From JBIKWM01 sp044356305 (GTDB lineage: Bacteria; Bacteroidota; Bacteroidia; UBA10329), in the NCBI GenBank assembly GCA_044356305.1, contig JBIKWM010000001.1:310001-374000 (forward strand): 64,000 nt of DNA. The letters are read 5' to 3'. A model generated the notes under the pieces. The model saw only the letters and a list, made by a program, of their open reading frames with translations. It searched no databases and was not told the origin of the DNA. Below, one piece after another: positions 40,206 through 49,181 of the stretch. The stretch's first letter is position 1. Every line of letters starts with the position of its first letter. The position numbers were made by a program, and so were the translations under genes.

Positions 40206-40820
40206 TCAGCTATACCCCTCCTTAATGGCGTATTTGATGAGCCCCACCATGTTGCGCACGCCAAGCTTGCGCGATATGTTGCGCTTGTGGGTGTCTATTG
40301 TGCGCAGGCTGCAGCCCAGGCGGTCAGCCAGCTCCTGATTGCTCAGCTCAAGGGCCACGAGCCGGAGAACATCCTGCTCCTTGGGTGTGAGCACCGATCC
40401 GGGCGAACCGATCACCTCGCTCATGGCACCGGCCACCTCGCTACTGAAATAGGCCCGGCCCTCGCTCACGCAGTGTATGGCCTCAAGTATCTGATCCTTG
40501 GTGCTGTGCTTGAGGATATAACCGGCAGCACCCGCCTGTATGGCCTCGCGGATGAACCGCTTCTCATCATTGATGGTAACAGCCAGAACCTGAACCTGAG
40601 GGCACCGCAATTTGATGGCCCCAATGGCCGCGACACCACCCATTCCAGGCATAAGAAGATCCATGAGGACCACATCTATACCACCCTGTGCACAGGCATC
40701 CACGGCCTCTTCGCCACTGGCCACCATGGTCTCAACCACCAGATCAGGTTCGTGCTGCAAAAGGGTGTGCAGGCCCTTGCGGATCATCTCGTGGTCGTCA
40801 GCTATCAGTAGGCGTATCAT
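40206..40820 (-). CDS. NarL/LuxR-family response regulator
   Basis: A 204-residue two-domain regulator. The receiver has the acidic pocket in LIADDHE and the phospho-acceptor Asp54 in VVLMDLLMPGMGG, with the conserved Lys in YILKHSTKDQ. The C-terminal LuxR-type helix-turn-helix is LTPKEQDVLRLVALELSNQE followed by ADRLGCSLRTIDTHKRNI. It lies 3 bp after the PAS-rich histidine kinase gene on the same strand and is almost certainly its partner. Target genes are not evident. Confidence 0.96.
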   Translation of the reverse strand: MIRLLIADDHEMIRKGLHTLLQHEPDLVVETMVASGEEAVDACAQGGIDVVLMDLLMPGMGGVAAIGAIKLRCPQVQVLAVTINDEKRFIREAIQAGAAGYILKHSTKDQILEAIHCVSEGRAYFSSEVAGAMSEVIGSPGSVLTPKEQDVLRLVALELSNQELADRLGCSLRTIDTHKRNISRKLGVRNMVGLIKYAIKEGYS

Positions 40821-40823
40821 ATG

Positions 40824-43028
40824 TCAGACAGTGGGAATCTCAACGGTGGTGAGGGTGCCCTTGCCGGGCCGGGTCTCCACATCGACACGGCCGCCCAACA
40901 ACTCGGCACGAGAAAACACGTGGGGCAGACCGAGGCCATTGACCACGGTGGCTGAGTCGTATCCACGTCCGTTGTCCTCCACGGTCAGCACAAGCGAGTC
41001 GCCATGGTCTATCAGTTGCACATTGATGGTCTGGGCGTGGCTGTGTGTGAGGGCGTTGGTCAGCAGCTCCTGGAACATGCGGAACACCGAACTTTCAATG
41101 TGCCCGTCATATTTCTCCTTCAGCTCAACGAATTGAAGATCGATACCGGCCTTTGATGTGCTTGCCACCCTTTCCACCGTGTCTTCTATGGCAGCACGGA
41201 GCCCGAAACGCGTCAGGATGTCGGGGCTCAGGTTTCGGGAGATGGTCTTCACCTCAGCAATGGAGCGGTCCACAAGTCCTTCAAGCTCATTCAGCCATTG
41301 ACCCATGATGTCGGGACACGGATGCTTCTCGGCCCCTTTCATGTTCTGTAGGCTCAGTTTCATGGCCGTGAAAACCTGCCCAAGACCATCGTGCAACTCG
41401 CGCGATATGCGCTTGCGTTCGGCATCCTGACCCTCAACCAGTGCCTCGCGCACTTTCCGCTCGCCTTCGCGTATGTGCGTCACATCACGAACCTGTATGT
41501 TGGCGCTCACCACACGGCCCTTGCTCAGCACAGGTGAGAAAAGACAGCTGAAGTGCTGCGGCCCACCGCTCAGGTTGACAGACACATCGAAGGTCTGCGC
41601 CTCTCCGGCACTGAACATGCGGTCGAGTTTGGCGGCCGCAGTTTCGCGCACCTCCTTGTCGGTTATAAGGTCATGGATGTTAAGACCCGGGAGCCTGATC
41701 TCTGTGCGCGACTGCGCGGCCTGATTGGCCGACAGAATGATTCCCTTTGAGTTGACTGTCATGATGCCATCCTGCACATTGGCAAACAACGACCGCCACC
41801 GTTCCTCCGATGCGGCCAACTCCTCCTCGGCCAGCCTTTGATCAGTCACATCCTTGCCTACTGCCTGAAATATGGTGGCCTCATCATCGTTGAACAGGGC
41901 ACTGATGGTCCATTGCTGCCACTTGAGGCTACCATCGGGGCCATATGCATACGATCCCATGGAGGTGGGTCCTGATTCGGGGGTGATAAGCTTGCAATGG
42001 TCACATACCCGAGACCTTTGGTCCTCTGGGAAGACATCGTGAAAACGTACTGGCGACCCTCCGAAATAGGTCTTGAACGATTCGTTGGCCAACTTCAATG
42101 TGCCATCGGGCCCGAAACGGCAGATCAGCTCAGTCTGCCGGTCCACCACCGAGCGGTACAGTTCCCTCAGTTCTTCCAGTTCTCGGGCGGTGCGCTTCAT
42201 GGCGGTCACGTCCACCACGGCTATCAGCACCTTTTTCAGGTCTACCTCGTGGCCAGGCAGCACATTGAGCTGAAACAGCACATCCTTTATGCCGTTCGGA
42301 GTTATGATGCTCGTCTCGGTGCGGTACATCAGTTCGCCCTCAAAAAGCGATATGAACTGCTGAGCGAACAGGCTCTGGCTCTCGGGATTAAGCACCTTTC
42401 GCAGGTCGCTCATACTTCCCGGCTTGGAGGTAAGGCCACTGATGCGAAGGGCCTCGCGGTTGGCATCGAGCACCGTGATGGTATCGACCATGCGCAGCAG
42501 CAGCCTCTGATCAGCAGCGAACTGTGCGTTCAGGTCGTGCACGCCTTCGCTGCGCAAAACATGCAGTATTGACGCCACCCCGCTAAAATCCTCTTCCCAC
42601 AGTGCAACGGGCGCATACTCGAATATGAAGCGGTACTGGCTCTCGGCATCGCGCAGCCTGGTTATCTCCTGACTTATCCCTATCACCCCGGCCACGCTGC
42701 CGTCATCTGCCATCAGGGGCATCTTGCGGGTGTGGAAGAACCGCGCCTCGTTATCAATCACGGTGCTGTTCTCGTAGCTCAACGGCTCACCGCTGCGCAT
42801 CACTTCGCGGTCCTGTTCCATCCAGTAGCGCGCCTCGCTGCCTACCAGCTCGTAGTCTGTGCGGCCCAACACCTCTGCTATGCCATAGCCCAGCATGCGC
42901 GCCCCTGTGGCGTTGACAGTGAGGTATCGGCCATCGTTATCCTTGGCATAAATGGAGTCATTTATGGCGTTTATCACCTTGTCCAACAGGGCGCTGCCTT
43001 TAATAGTGTTCGCTTTATCGTCCGCCAT
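40824..43028 (-). CDS. PAS-rich NarL-type sensor histidine kinase
   Basis: A 734-residue cytoplasmic kinase without transmembrane segments. Four PAS-like domains follow in order: about 10-120 (VINAINDSIYAKDNDGRYLT), 125-285 (degenerate), 290-410 (ELICRFGPDGTLKLANES, with an unusual CDHC pair) and 415-530 (NVQDGIMTVNSKGIILSANQ). The HisKA_3 dimerisation helix has the phospho-acceptor His546 in ERKRISRELHDGLGQVFTAM and the ATPase domain shows NALTHSH, VEDNGRGYD and GLGL. It should respond to a soluble or redox/light signal and phosphorylate the LuxR regulator encoded next. Confidence 0.95.
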   Translation of the reverse strand: MADDKANTIKGSALLDKVINAINDSIYAKDNDGRYLTVNATGARMLGYGIAEVLGRTDYELVGSEARYWMEQDREVMRSGEPLSYENSTVIDNEARFFHTRKMPLMADDGSVAGVIGISQEITRLRDAESQYRFIFEYAPVALWEEDFSGVASILHVLRSEGVHDLNAQFAADQRLLLRMVDTITVLDANREALRISGLTSKPGSMSDLRKVLNPESQSLFAQQFISLFEGELMYRTETSIITPNGIKDVLFQLNVLPGHEVDLKKVLIAVVDVTAMKRTARELEELRELYRSVVDRQTELICRFGPDGTLKLANESFKTYFGGSPVRFHDVFPEDQRSRVCDHCKLITPESGPTSMGSYAYGPDGSLKWQQWTISALFNDDEATIFQAVGKDVTDQRLAEEELAASEERWRSLFANVQDGIMTVNSKGIILSANQAAQSRTEIRLPGLNIHDLITDKEVRETAAAKLDRMFSAGEAQTFDVSVNLSGGPQHFSCLFSPVLSKGRVVSANIQVRDVTHIREGERKVREALVEGQDAERKRISRELHDGLGQVFTAMKLSLQNMKGAEKHPCPDIMGQWLNELEGLVDRSIAEVKTISRNLSPDILTRFGLRAAIEDTVERVASTSKAGIDLQFVELKEKYDGHIESSVFRMFQELLTNALTHSHAQTINVQLIDHGDSLVLTVEDNGRGYDSATVVNGLGLPHVFSRAELLGGRVDVETRPGKGTLTTVEIPTV

Positions 43029-43037
43029 GTCTCTGTA

Positions 43038-43051
43038 CCTGCAAATGCAGG
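43038..43051. promoter_or_regulatory. Palindrome between divergent genes
   Basis: CCTGCA-AA-TGCAGG sits 9 bp upstream of the sensor kinase start and in the short gap to the divergent lipoprotein gene; a possible operator. TGCATTTG within it is a weak match to the -7 consensus. Confidence 0.3.
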
Positions 43052-43100
43052 CAATGATCAGGGCCGAATTTAGTTTCTTGCAGCCTCATTAGACCATGAC

Positions 43101-43577
43101 ATGAACACGCTGAGACACATTCTGCTTATCGGCCCAATGCTGCTGATCTTCGCTTCGTGCGGAGAGTTCCTCGAACCCAAGATTGAGTACGTGCGCTGCT
43201 GCGATGTGAAAGACGGCAAGGATGGCCGCAAGCATATCGGGTTCACGGTGCGCGTCACCAACCCTAACACATTCCCCATCAAGGTAAAGGGTTATGGACT
43301 TGATATCCTCGTGGATGGCGAGAAGGTGGGCCGCACCGAGAGCGAAGAGGCCCTGACCGTACCTGCAAATGATAAGGTTGAAAGCCCCATTTACATAGAG
43401 GCCGATGCCGGTGCCCTCCTCAAGGGTGGGCTCAAAATGGGCCTCAATGCCCTTACGAACAAGGGCCGGCTCGAGATGGGCGTGAAGGGTTGGGTAAAAG
43501 GATCGGCCAAGGGTCTTACCAAAAAGCTGGATGTGGACCAGAAGATTCCGGTCAAACTGGGTGGCGGGGCCAAATGA
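43101..43577 (+). CDS. LEA14-like (WHy) lipoprotein
   Basis: A 158-residue lipoprotein (lipobox IFASC at about residue 20). The mature domain reads IGFTVRVTNPNTFPIKVKGY followed by GLDILVDGEKVG, ALTVPANDKVESPIYIEA and QKIPVKLGG, the pattern of late-embryogenesis-abundant type 2/WHy beta sandwiches. Such proteins occur anchored in the envelope of many Bacteroidota; their role is unknown. Its 3' end faces that of the aldehyde dehydrogenase gene at 6 bp distance. Confidence 0.8.
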   Translation: MNTLRHILLIGPMLLIFASCGEFLEPKIEYVRCCDVKDGKDGRKHIGFTVRVTNPNTFPIKVKGYGLDILVDGEKVGRTESEEALTVPANDKVESPIYIEADAGALLKGGLKMGLNALTNKGRLEMGVKGWVKGSAKGLTKKLDVDQKIPVKLGGGAK

Positions 43578-43583
43578 ATCGGT

Positions 43584-45026
43584 TTAACCTGCCCCAACGG
43601 GTATGCACACGTTCTTGGGTTCGGTAAAGAAGTTGAGGGCCTCCCAACCTCCCTCGCGGCCCACTCCCGACTGTTTGACCCCACCGAATGGGGTGCGCAG
43701 GTCGCGCACCAACCAGCAGTTGACCCACACTATGCCTGTGTGCAGTGCCGCAGCCACGCGGTGAGCGCGGGTCAGATCCCGTGTCCACACTATACTGGCC
43801 AGACCGTAACGCGTGCTGTTGCCGAGGGCGATGGCCTCTTCTTCCGTGTCAAAAGGTTGCAGCGTGACCACTGGCCCGAATATCTCCTCCTGGTTGGTTC
43901 GGCACTGCTCACTCAGTCCATCAATCACAGTAGGCTCAATGAACCAGCCACCAAGGCCGGTGATGGCAGGGCCGCCCCCGCATAGCACGTTGCCGCCTTC
44001 CTTCTGGGCCAAATCGATATAAGACAGAACTTTATGGTAATGGGCCTCGCTGACCACCGCCCCCAGTTTCACGGTGTCATCGGTGGGGTCGCCCACCTTC
44101 ATTTTGCGCACCTCGGCCACGAAACGGTCGCGAAAACGGCTGTAAATGCCGCGTTGCACGTAGATACGCGAGCCGCACAGGCAGATCTGGCCCTGATTGG
44201 CAAAAGAGCTGTTGAGCGTGGTGCGGACGCACTTATCCAGATCGGCATCGTCAAAGATGATGTTCGGGTTCTTACCGCCCAGTTCGAGGCTCAGTTTCTT
44301 GAACATTGGCGCAGCCACCTTGGCTATGGACGCTCCGGTCTGGGTGCCTCCTGTGAACGAGACCATGGGTATGCCCGGATGTTCGGTGATGGCCGCGCCC
44401 ACCCTTGGCCCGGTGCCATGTACAATGTTGAGCACTCCGACCGGCAGTCCCACCTCGGCACAAATGCGTGACAAGAGGTAGGCGGTCATGGGTGTCACTT
44501 CGCTGGGCTTGGCCACCACGGTGTTGCCAGCGGCCAAGGCCGGGGCTATTTTCCACGTGAAGAGGTACAACGGTAGGTTCCAAGGCGAAATGCACCCGGC
44601 CACTCCTATGGGCTGCCGCAGGGTGTAGTTGAGGTAAAGGCCATCGGCATCGTGCAATTCGCTGTGTGTGTGCAGAATGGCGGTTGCGAAAAAGCGGAAA
44701 TTGTCTGATGCACGCGGTATGTCAACCCGCTTGGCAAGCCACACCGGTTTGCCATTGTCAACACTCTCAGCTAGTGCCAGTTCATCCAGTCGGTCGGCTA
44801 TACGGTCGGCTATGCGTGTCAGCCACTGGCTCCGCTCGGCCCTTGTCAGTGCGGCCCAACCTGGGAATGCCGCTGATGCTGCGCGGTAGGCTTCTTCCAC
44901 ATCATCGGCACCCGAATCGGGAATACGGGCATACACCAGTCCAGTGGCCGGATTGTAGTCATTGAGCCAGCGGTCCTGAGCCGGGGGCACCAGATGGCCG
45001 TTTATGTAATTGAGAATGTCAATCAT
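43584..45026 (-). CDS. Aldehyde dehydrogenase, muconate-semialdehyde type
   Basis: A 480-residue NAD(P)-dependent aldehyde dehydrogenase. NAD-binding ISPWNLPLYLFTWKIAPALA, AKPSEVTP and SFTGGTQTG, catalytic Glu in LELGGKNPNII and catalytic Cys in NQGQICLCGSRIYV are all present; EIFGPVVTLQPF and TPFGGVKQSGVGREGG close the pattern. The sequence resembles 2-hydroxymuconic/2-aminomuconic semialdehyde dehydrogenases (ALDH8A1-like), placing it possibly in tryptophan-kynurenine breakdown. The start at 45026 gives the usual MIDILNYINGHLVPP; the open frame upstream is not ALDH-like. No pathway partners are adjacent. Confidence 0.93.
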   Translation of the reverse strand: MIDILNYINGHLVPPAQDRWLNDYNPATGLVYARIPDSGADDVEEAYRAASAAFPGWAALTRAERSQWLTRIADRIADRLDELALAESVDNGKPVWLAKRVDIPRASDNFRFFATAILHTHSELHDADGLYLNYTLRQPIGVAGCISPWNLPLYLFTWKIAPALAAGNTVVAKPSEVTPMTAYLLSRICAEVGLPVGVLNIVHGTGPRVGAAITEHPGIPMVSFTGGTQTGASIAKVAAPMFKKLSLELGGKNPNIIFDDADLDKCVRTTLNSSFANQGQICLCGSRIYVQRGIYSRFRDRFVAEVRKMKVGDPTDDTVKLGAVVSEAHYHKVLSYIDLAQKEGGNVLCGGGPAITGLGGWFIEPTVIDGLSEQCRTNQEEIFGPVVTLQPFDTEEEAIALGNSTRYGLASIVWTRDLTRAHRVAAALHTGIVWVNCWLVRDLRTPFGGVKQSGVGREGGWEALNFFTEPKNVCIPVGAG

Positions 45027-45147
45027 GCATAATGCAATTTTCGGGCAGAGCAAAAGAACAGCCTCACAGGCGTTGGCCATACTTGTCTTTACCCTCGGGT
45101 GATGTCGGGTGCTTCGAAGTGCGCACTTTTGCATGAAATAGTTGACC

Positions 45148-45975
45148 ATGGCACATCGCGAACTCGAACTGCAGGCCACAGACGGCATCAATCTGCATGT
45201 GAATGAATGGACCCTGGAGGCACCAAGGGCCACCGTGGCACTGGTGCACGGCATGGGCGAACATGCGGCCCGTTATGCCCATGTGGCGGAGGCGCTCAAC
45301 GATGCAGGTTTCTCGGTTGTGGCCTTCGATCATCGTGGGCATGGAAGATCGGGCGGCAAGCGGGGCCATACGCCCAGCTATGACCAGCTGCTCAGCGATG
45401 TCGACATGCTCCTGGCCCATGCCCGCACTGTGGCGCAGGGCGGCAAGGTCTTTCTGTACGGACACAGCATGGGCGGCAACGTGGTCCTGAACCATGCATT
45501 GCGCAGGAAGTCTGATGTTGCCGGGGTGATAGCCTCCAGCCCATGGCTGCGGTTGGCATTCGAGCCGCCCAAGTTCGAGGTCACATTGGCGGGGATATTC
45601 CGCAACCTCCTGCCCGGATTTGTGCAAGGCACCAAACTCGATGCATCGGCCATAAGCCGCGACAAGGCCGTAGTTGATGCCTACATCAAGGATCCACTTG
45701 TGCACGACCGCATCTCGGTCAGTTTCTTCCTGGGCACATACGAGGCGGGGCTATGGGCCCTGGCACATGCGGCCGAGCAGAAAAAACCTTTGTACATCTT
45801 CCACGGCACGGCCGATCGGCTCACCTCGCACGATGCATCGCGCCAGTTTGCGAATCTTGCAAAAGGCGATGTGAAATGGCAGTCATGGGATGGCCTTTTT
45901 CACGAATGCCATAATGAACCGGAAAAGGCTCTGGTCATAGCGGCCATTGCCGACTGGATTGGGCAACGGGTCTGA
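45148..45975 (+). CDS. Monoacylglycerol lipase/lysophospholipase-like hydrolase
   Basis: A 275-residue alpha/beta hydrolase of the Hydrolase_4 (serine aminopeptidase S33) group. VALVHGMGEHAARYAHVAEA is the family hallmark, FDHRGHGRSGGKRGH follows, the nucleophile is in LYGHSMGGNVVLNHAL, Asp in IFHGTADRLTSHDAS and the catalytic His in FHECHNEPEK. It likely removes acyl chains from monoglycerides or lysolipids in the cytoplasm. A TTG six bases upstream is not preferred. CACTTTTG (7 of 8) lies 16 nt before the ATG. Confidence 0.9.
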   Translation: MAHRELELQATDGINLHVNEWTLEAPRATVALVHGMGEHAARYAHVAEALNDAGFSVVAFDHRGHGRSGGKRGHTPSYDQLLSDVDMLLAHARTVAQGGKVFLYGHSMGGNVVLNHALRRKSDVAGVIASSPWLRLAFEPPKFEVTLAGIFRNLLPGFVQGTKLDASAISRDKAVVDAYIKDPLVHDRISVSFFLGTYEAGLWALAHAAEQKKPLYIFHGTADRLTSHDASRQFANLAKGDVKWQSWDGLFHECHNEPEKALVIAAIADWIGQRV

Positions 45976-45988
45976 AGAGGCAAGTATT

Positions 45989-46975
45989 TCAGCGCTTTTT
46001 CGGCCTGCGTAACCAGAATTTTATCCCCGGCTTAGGCTCCTCTCCTTCGGCAAGGCCGTTGTACTTGCGCAGTTTGCTCATCTTCACGCCATACTCCTGC
46101 GATATCCAGCGCAGGTCCTCGCCCTTCGCCACCATGTGGTACTCATAGCGTGGGTTGCGTGTCCTTTTAGGTTGAATGTAGAGGATGTCGCCCTCGTCCA
46201 ACTTCTCGCTTCCCGTCAGGTCATTGTATCTGCGAAGCTGCCATTTGCGCACATCGAGCACCCGCTCCAGCTTATCAAGGTCATCGCCCTTCTGCACCCT
46301 CACATAACGGATGTTGTTGCGCAGGTACATCTGCCTGCCCAGTGTGGTCACCACGGCTTCGTCCGTTCCTTTTGCGTGTTCCTTGGGCCCTTTATCTGCT
46401 ACTGGCGATTCGACTTTCGGGCCCTTGCCGCCTTTGCTCTTGGGCGGCTCTTTCATGTGGTCGTACTTGGCCAGGTCCTGCTCTTCTATCATTTTGATGA
46501 GCAGCTCGGGATACTTCGGATTGGTGGCATATCCGGCCTTCTTAAGTCCGTGGGCCCACCCTTTGTAATCGTCTCTTTTTAATTCGAACAGAAAGGCATA
46601 CCGCTCTCTGGTGCGGAGGAATTCGCTGTGGTCGCGGTAGCTGTCGAGGACATCGTCATAGGCTCGGAAGCACTCATTCTTGGCATCATCGTCCATATGG
46701 TAGGTGCGACCCTCCCACATGCCATGGCATTTTATCCCGAAATGATTCTTGGCCTTGAGTGCCAGGTTGCTGTTGCCGTCACCGCTCTCGAGCATTCCCT
46801 GTGCCAGGGTGATGCTGGCCGGCACACCGCTGCGCAGCATCTCGGCAACAGCGTGCGGGGCATAAGTGTCAATGTAGTCGGCCTTGGTAATGCGCTCACC
46901 TGGGGCCCCGGGCTGCGACTGCGCGGCCATGGCCGTGGCAGCCCATAGTATGAGCAGAGCAGTTCGTTCCATCAT
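45989..46975 (-). CDS. N-acetylglucosaminidase with LysM repeats
   Basis: An exported peptidoglycan hydrolase (328 aa). After a signal peptide (about 20 residues) comes a glucosaminidase domain (about 30-175; SITLAQGMLESGDGNSNLAL followed by KAKNHFGIKCH, with catalytic Glu in LESGDGNS; ECFRAYDDVLDSYRDHSEFL; GLKKAGYATNPKYPELLI), a linker rich in Lys, Gly and Pro, and two LysM-like modules at the C-terminus (YVRVQKGDDLDKLERVLDV and YHMVAKGEDLRWISQEYGVK). It would trim peptidoglycan during growth or division. Common in Bacteroidota as FlgJ/LytD-like enzymes. Confidence 0.92.
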   Translation of the reverse strand: MMERTALLILWAATAMAAQSQPGAPGERITKADYIDTYAPHAVAEMLRSGVPASITLAQGMLESGDGNSNLALKAKNHFGIKCHGMWEGRTYHMDDDAKNECFRAYDDVLDSYRDHSEFLRTRERYAFLFELKRDDYKGWAHGLKKAGYATNPKYPELLIKMIEEQDLAKYDHMKEPPKSKGGKGPKVESPVADKGPKEHAKGTDEAVVTTLGRQMYLRNNIRYVRVQKGDDLDKLERVLDVRKWQLRRYNDLTGSEKLDEGDILYIQPKRTRNPRYEYHMVAKGEDLRWISQEYGVKMSKLRKYNGLAEGEEPKPGIKFWLRRPKKR

Positions 46976-47031
46976 AGTCACAAATCTGCCCAGTGGAGGG
47001 TCGGCCTATTCTCTTCCTACGTGTTCGTTTT

Positions 47032-48003
47032 TCACACCTCCATGTTGAACGAAGAGGGAAGCAGTCCCCTGTGACGCATGCCCTGCCAGCCCTGCATACC
47101 TCCTGTATGTATGGTCAGAACCGTTGTGCCTCGGGCTATTCGTCCGTCTGCAGCCATGGCATAGATGCCAAACATCATTTTGCCGGTATAGACCGGGTCG
47201 AGGCCGATCCCAGTTCTCTCCTTGAAATCCGCAATGAACTTTAGTAGGTCAACGTTCACCTTAGCGTACCCACCGAAATGAAAATCGCACATCAGGGAGA
47301 TTTGTTCGGGGCTCACCTCGCGTCCTGTGGCGGTGCGCAGTCCGCTGCTGGCCATCAGGCCGCGCACTTCCATCAACATGCCCTCAGCACCCTTGATGGC
47401 CGGAAAGCCGAAGGCACGTTGCCCTCGCTGAAGGCCGAGTGCCAGACCGGCCAGTGTGGTACCTGTGCCGGTGGCGCAGCACACCAGGTCGAAGTCAAGG
47501 TCAACCTCATTCAATATTTCAGCGCAGCCGCGCACCCCATCGGCATTGGCACCACCTTCGGGCACCAGGTGGAATCTACCGTGCTGCTGCATCAGCGCCC
47601 TTACGAACGAATCCTCATTCTTATTGCGGTATTCATCGCGGCCGATAAATACCAGGTGCATTCCGTACTCGCGGGCGGCAATGAGGGTCGGGTTAGCGGT
47701 GTCGTCTTCACCTCGGATCACCCCGATGCTGTCGAGCCCTGCACCTTTGGCCGCGAATGCAGTGGCAACGATATGATTGCTGAATGCACCCCCGAAAGTT
47801 AAAAGGGTATGATGATCGGCCCTGAGTGCAGCTGTAAGGTTGTGCCGCAATTTCCGCCACTTGTTGCCAGATACGATGGGATGAATAAGGTCATCGCGTT
47901 TCATGAGCAACCGTATGTCGTAGGTTTCCAACAAAGGGTCATTGATGGTCTGAGTGGGTGAATACTCGGTTATTCCGCCCTTTATGCGCTCTATCAGGTC
48001 CAT
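47032..48003 (-). CDS. D-cysteine desulfhydrase/ACC deaminase-family PLP enzyme
   Basis: A 323-residue PLP-dependent enzyme of the tryptophan-synthase-beta fold. LLMKRDDLIHPIVSGNKWRK contains the PLP Lys (in GNKWRK), FGGAFSNHIVATAFAAKGAG the substrate loop, VPEGGANADGVRGCAEI and CCATGTGTTLAGL the phosphate-binding loop. Members break down D-cysteine or 1-aminocyclopropane-1-carboxylate; true ACC deaminase residues cannot be told apart with certainty here. ATG at 48003 is preferred to a start 15 bp upstream. Its start codon is only 9 bp from the start of a divergent oxygenase gene. Confidence 0.9.
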   Translation of the reverse strand: MDLIERIKGGITEYSPTQTINDPLLETYDIRLLMKRDDLIHPIVSGNKWRKLRHNLTAALRADHHTLLTFGGAFSNHIVATAFAAKGAGLDSIGVIRGEDDTANPTLIAAREYGMHLVFIGRDEYRNKNEDSFVRALMQQHGRFHLVPEGGANADGVRGCAEILNEVDLDFDLVCCATGTGTTLAGLALGLQRGQRAFGFPAIKGAEGMLMEVRGLMASSGLRTATGREVSPEQISLMCDFHFGGYAKVNVDLLKFIADFKERTGIGLDPVYTGKMMFGIYAMAADGRIARGTTVLTIHTGGMQGWQGMRHRGLLPSSFNMEV

Positions 48004-48012
48004 TTCGCGAAG
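48004..48012. promoter_or_regulatory. 9-bp palindromic gap between divergent starts
   Basis: The only sequence between two divergent ATG codons is TTCGCGAAG, itself nearly a palindrome. On the minus strand CATCTTCG (7 of 8 to TAnnTTYG) overlaps the opposite start codon. Both promoters must lie partly inside the other gene. Confidence 0.6.
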
Positions 48013-48909
48013 ATGCACTTGGCAGGGCTGGCTTATCCTGTCTTATTTAGCGGCATGGGGCATCCGTATTGGGCACGTAGGCGATTGGCACAACTTGACC
48101 CGGACCGGGATGCCCGCGAGATGCTCCACCTCACCTTCGAGGTGCGCTACGGAGCGCCCGATTTCATTCACAGCATGTTCAGTCTTGCTTTTGCGCGGCA
48201 AGCAGCGGTGCCGGGCATTGCCGAGGTTCTTTTTCGAGGGGGTGCGGGTCTGATAATGACCGATGCCCGCAGGCGCAACAACGATACGCTGCTGTTCTTC
48301 GGTGAATTGTTCCGCCATGGCACAGCGGGCCATGGGGCTGAGGTGATAGCCCGCATGAACCGGGTCCATGCCCACATGCCCATCAGCAATGATCTGAACC
48401 TGTACACACTCGCCACCCTCATCTGCGAGCCGCGAAGGGTCGGGCGTCAGCTTACTGGGCGCGAGTTCATCAGCGACCGCGAGTTCAGGGCGCTGTTCGT
48501 CTTCTGGCGCGGGGTGGGCCTACAGATGGGCATTTCCTCCATCCCGCCTGATGAGCACACCATGTACAAGTGGTATCTCGCCTACGAAACCGCACATTAC
48601 GCCCCGTCCGCGGCCGGCAGAGCCATTGCCCTTGCACTAGCCGATGAGTTCGCTGAGCGGTGGTTCCCGAAAATGCTGAGTCATATCGGCCGCCAGTTCT
48701 ATTTCTCTTTGTTCGATGATGAGCTGCTTCGTGCTTTCGGGCTGGTGCGGCCGCACTGGGCGTACAATTTGTTAGTTAGGGTTCGAGTGAACGGATATCT
48801 CCGCTTTCTGGTGCCTCTGCTGCCCGATGGGCCTGATAGGAGCATCATTGACTATTTCGGTCGCGACTATGTGCCCTACGACTTTGCCAAGGTGGGTGTG
48901 CGCACCTAA
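48013..48909 (+). CDS. MpaB-family (DUF2236) oxygenase
   Basis: A 298-residue protein of the MpaB/latex-clearing-protein superfamily, haem b-binding helical oxygenases. Markers are DFIHSMFSLAFARQAAVPGI followed by AEVLFRGG, and the signature helix pair RMNRVHAHMPISNDLNLYTL, in which His and Asn/Asp flank the haem in relatives; YKWYLAYE and FALVRPHW-like segments follow. It is predicted soluble. Substrates of bacterial members range from rubber to small alkenes and peptide metabolites; nothing here decides. The start codon faces the PLP enzyme gene with 9 bp between. Confidence 0.8.
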   Translation: MHLAGLAYPVLFSGMGHPYWARRRLAQLDPDRDAREMLHLTFEVRYGAPDFIHSMFSLAFARQAAVPGIAEVLFRGGAGLIMTDARRRNNDTLLFFGELFRHGTAGHGAEVIARMNRVHAHMPISNDLNLYTLATLICEPRRVGRQLTGREFISDREFRALFVFWRGVGLQMGISSIPPDEHTMYKWYLAYETAHYAPSAAGRAIALALADEFAERWFPKMLSHIGRQFYFSLFDDELLRAFGLVRPHWAYNLLVRVRVNGYLRFLVPLLPDGPDRSIIDYFGRDYVPYDFAKVGVRT

Positions 48910-48930
48910 GGGTTTGCGAACTTCGTTGCC

Positions 48931-49113
48931 ATGTCTGACGACTATTTCGGCCGCCCTCCGCTCGATCCAGAGGATTTTTATAAGACCCCAGAGGGGTACA
49001 TCGTTTTTACAGAGAAATACCTGCTGAGACGTGGATATTGCTGCCAGAACGGATGCCGGCACTGCCCCTATGGTTTCGATAAAAGGAAAGGTCGCATCAT
49101 CCCCAAGAAATAG
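48931..49113 (+). CDS. DUF5522 small zinc-ribbon-like protein
   Basis: A 60-residue protein of the DUF5522 family, with a C-terminal cluster YCCQNGCRHCPYGFDKRKGR whose four Cys (CC, C, C) may bind a metal. The N-terminus (DDYFGRPPLDPEDFYKTPEG) with YIVFTEKYLLRRG is the family's conserved part. It lies 21 bp after the MpaB-like gene and could be co-transcribed. Function unknown, possibly a Fe-S or zinc protein. Confidence 0.9.
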   Translation: MSDDYFGRPPLDPEDFYKTPEGYIVFTEKYLLRRGYCCQNGCRHCPYGFDKRKGRIIPKK

Positions 49114-49115
49114 CA

Positions 49116-49169
49116 TTTCCTCATTTATAGGAAAGAAATGGCTATTTTTGTCCCAGAATCAGGGATAAA
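49116..49169. promoter_or_regulatory. Promoter with two inverted repeats before DUF4143 gene
   Basis: TTTCCT-CATTTAT-AGGAAA forms one hairpin (49116-49134). A -7 element TATTTTTG occupies 49143-49150, and its last bases start a second inverted repeat, TTTGTCCC with GGGATAAA (49147-49169, one G-T pair), 12 bp before the start codon. The overlap of promoter and repeat is typical of self-repressed genes, but direct evidence is absent. Confidence 0.55.
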
Positions 49170-49181
49170 TTTTATACATCA

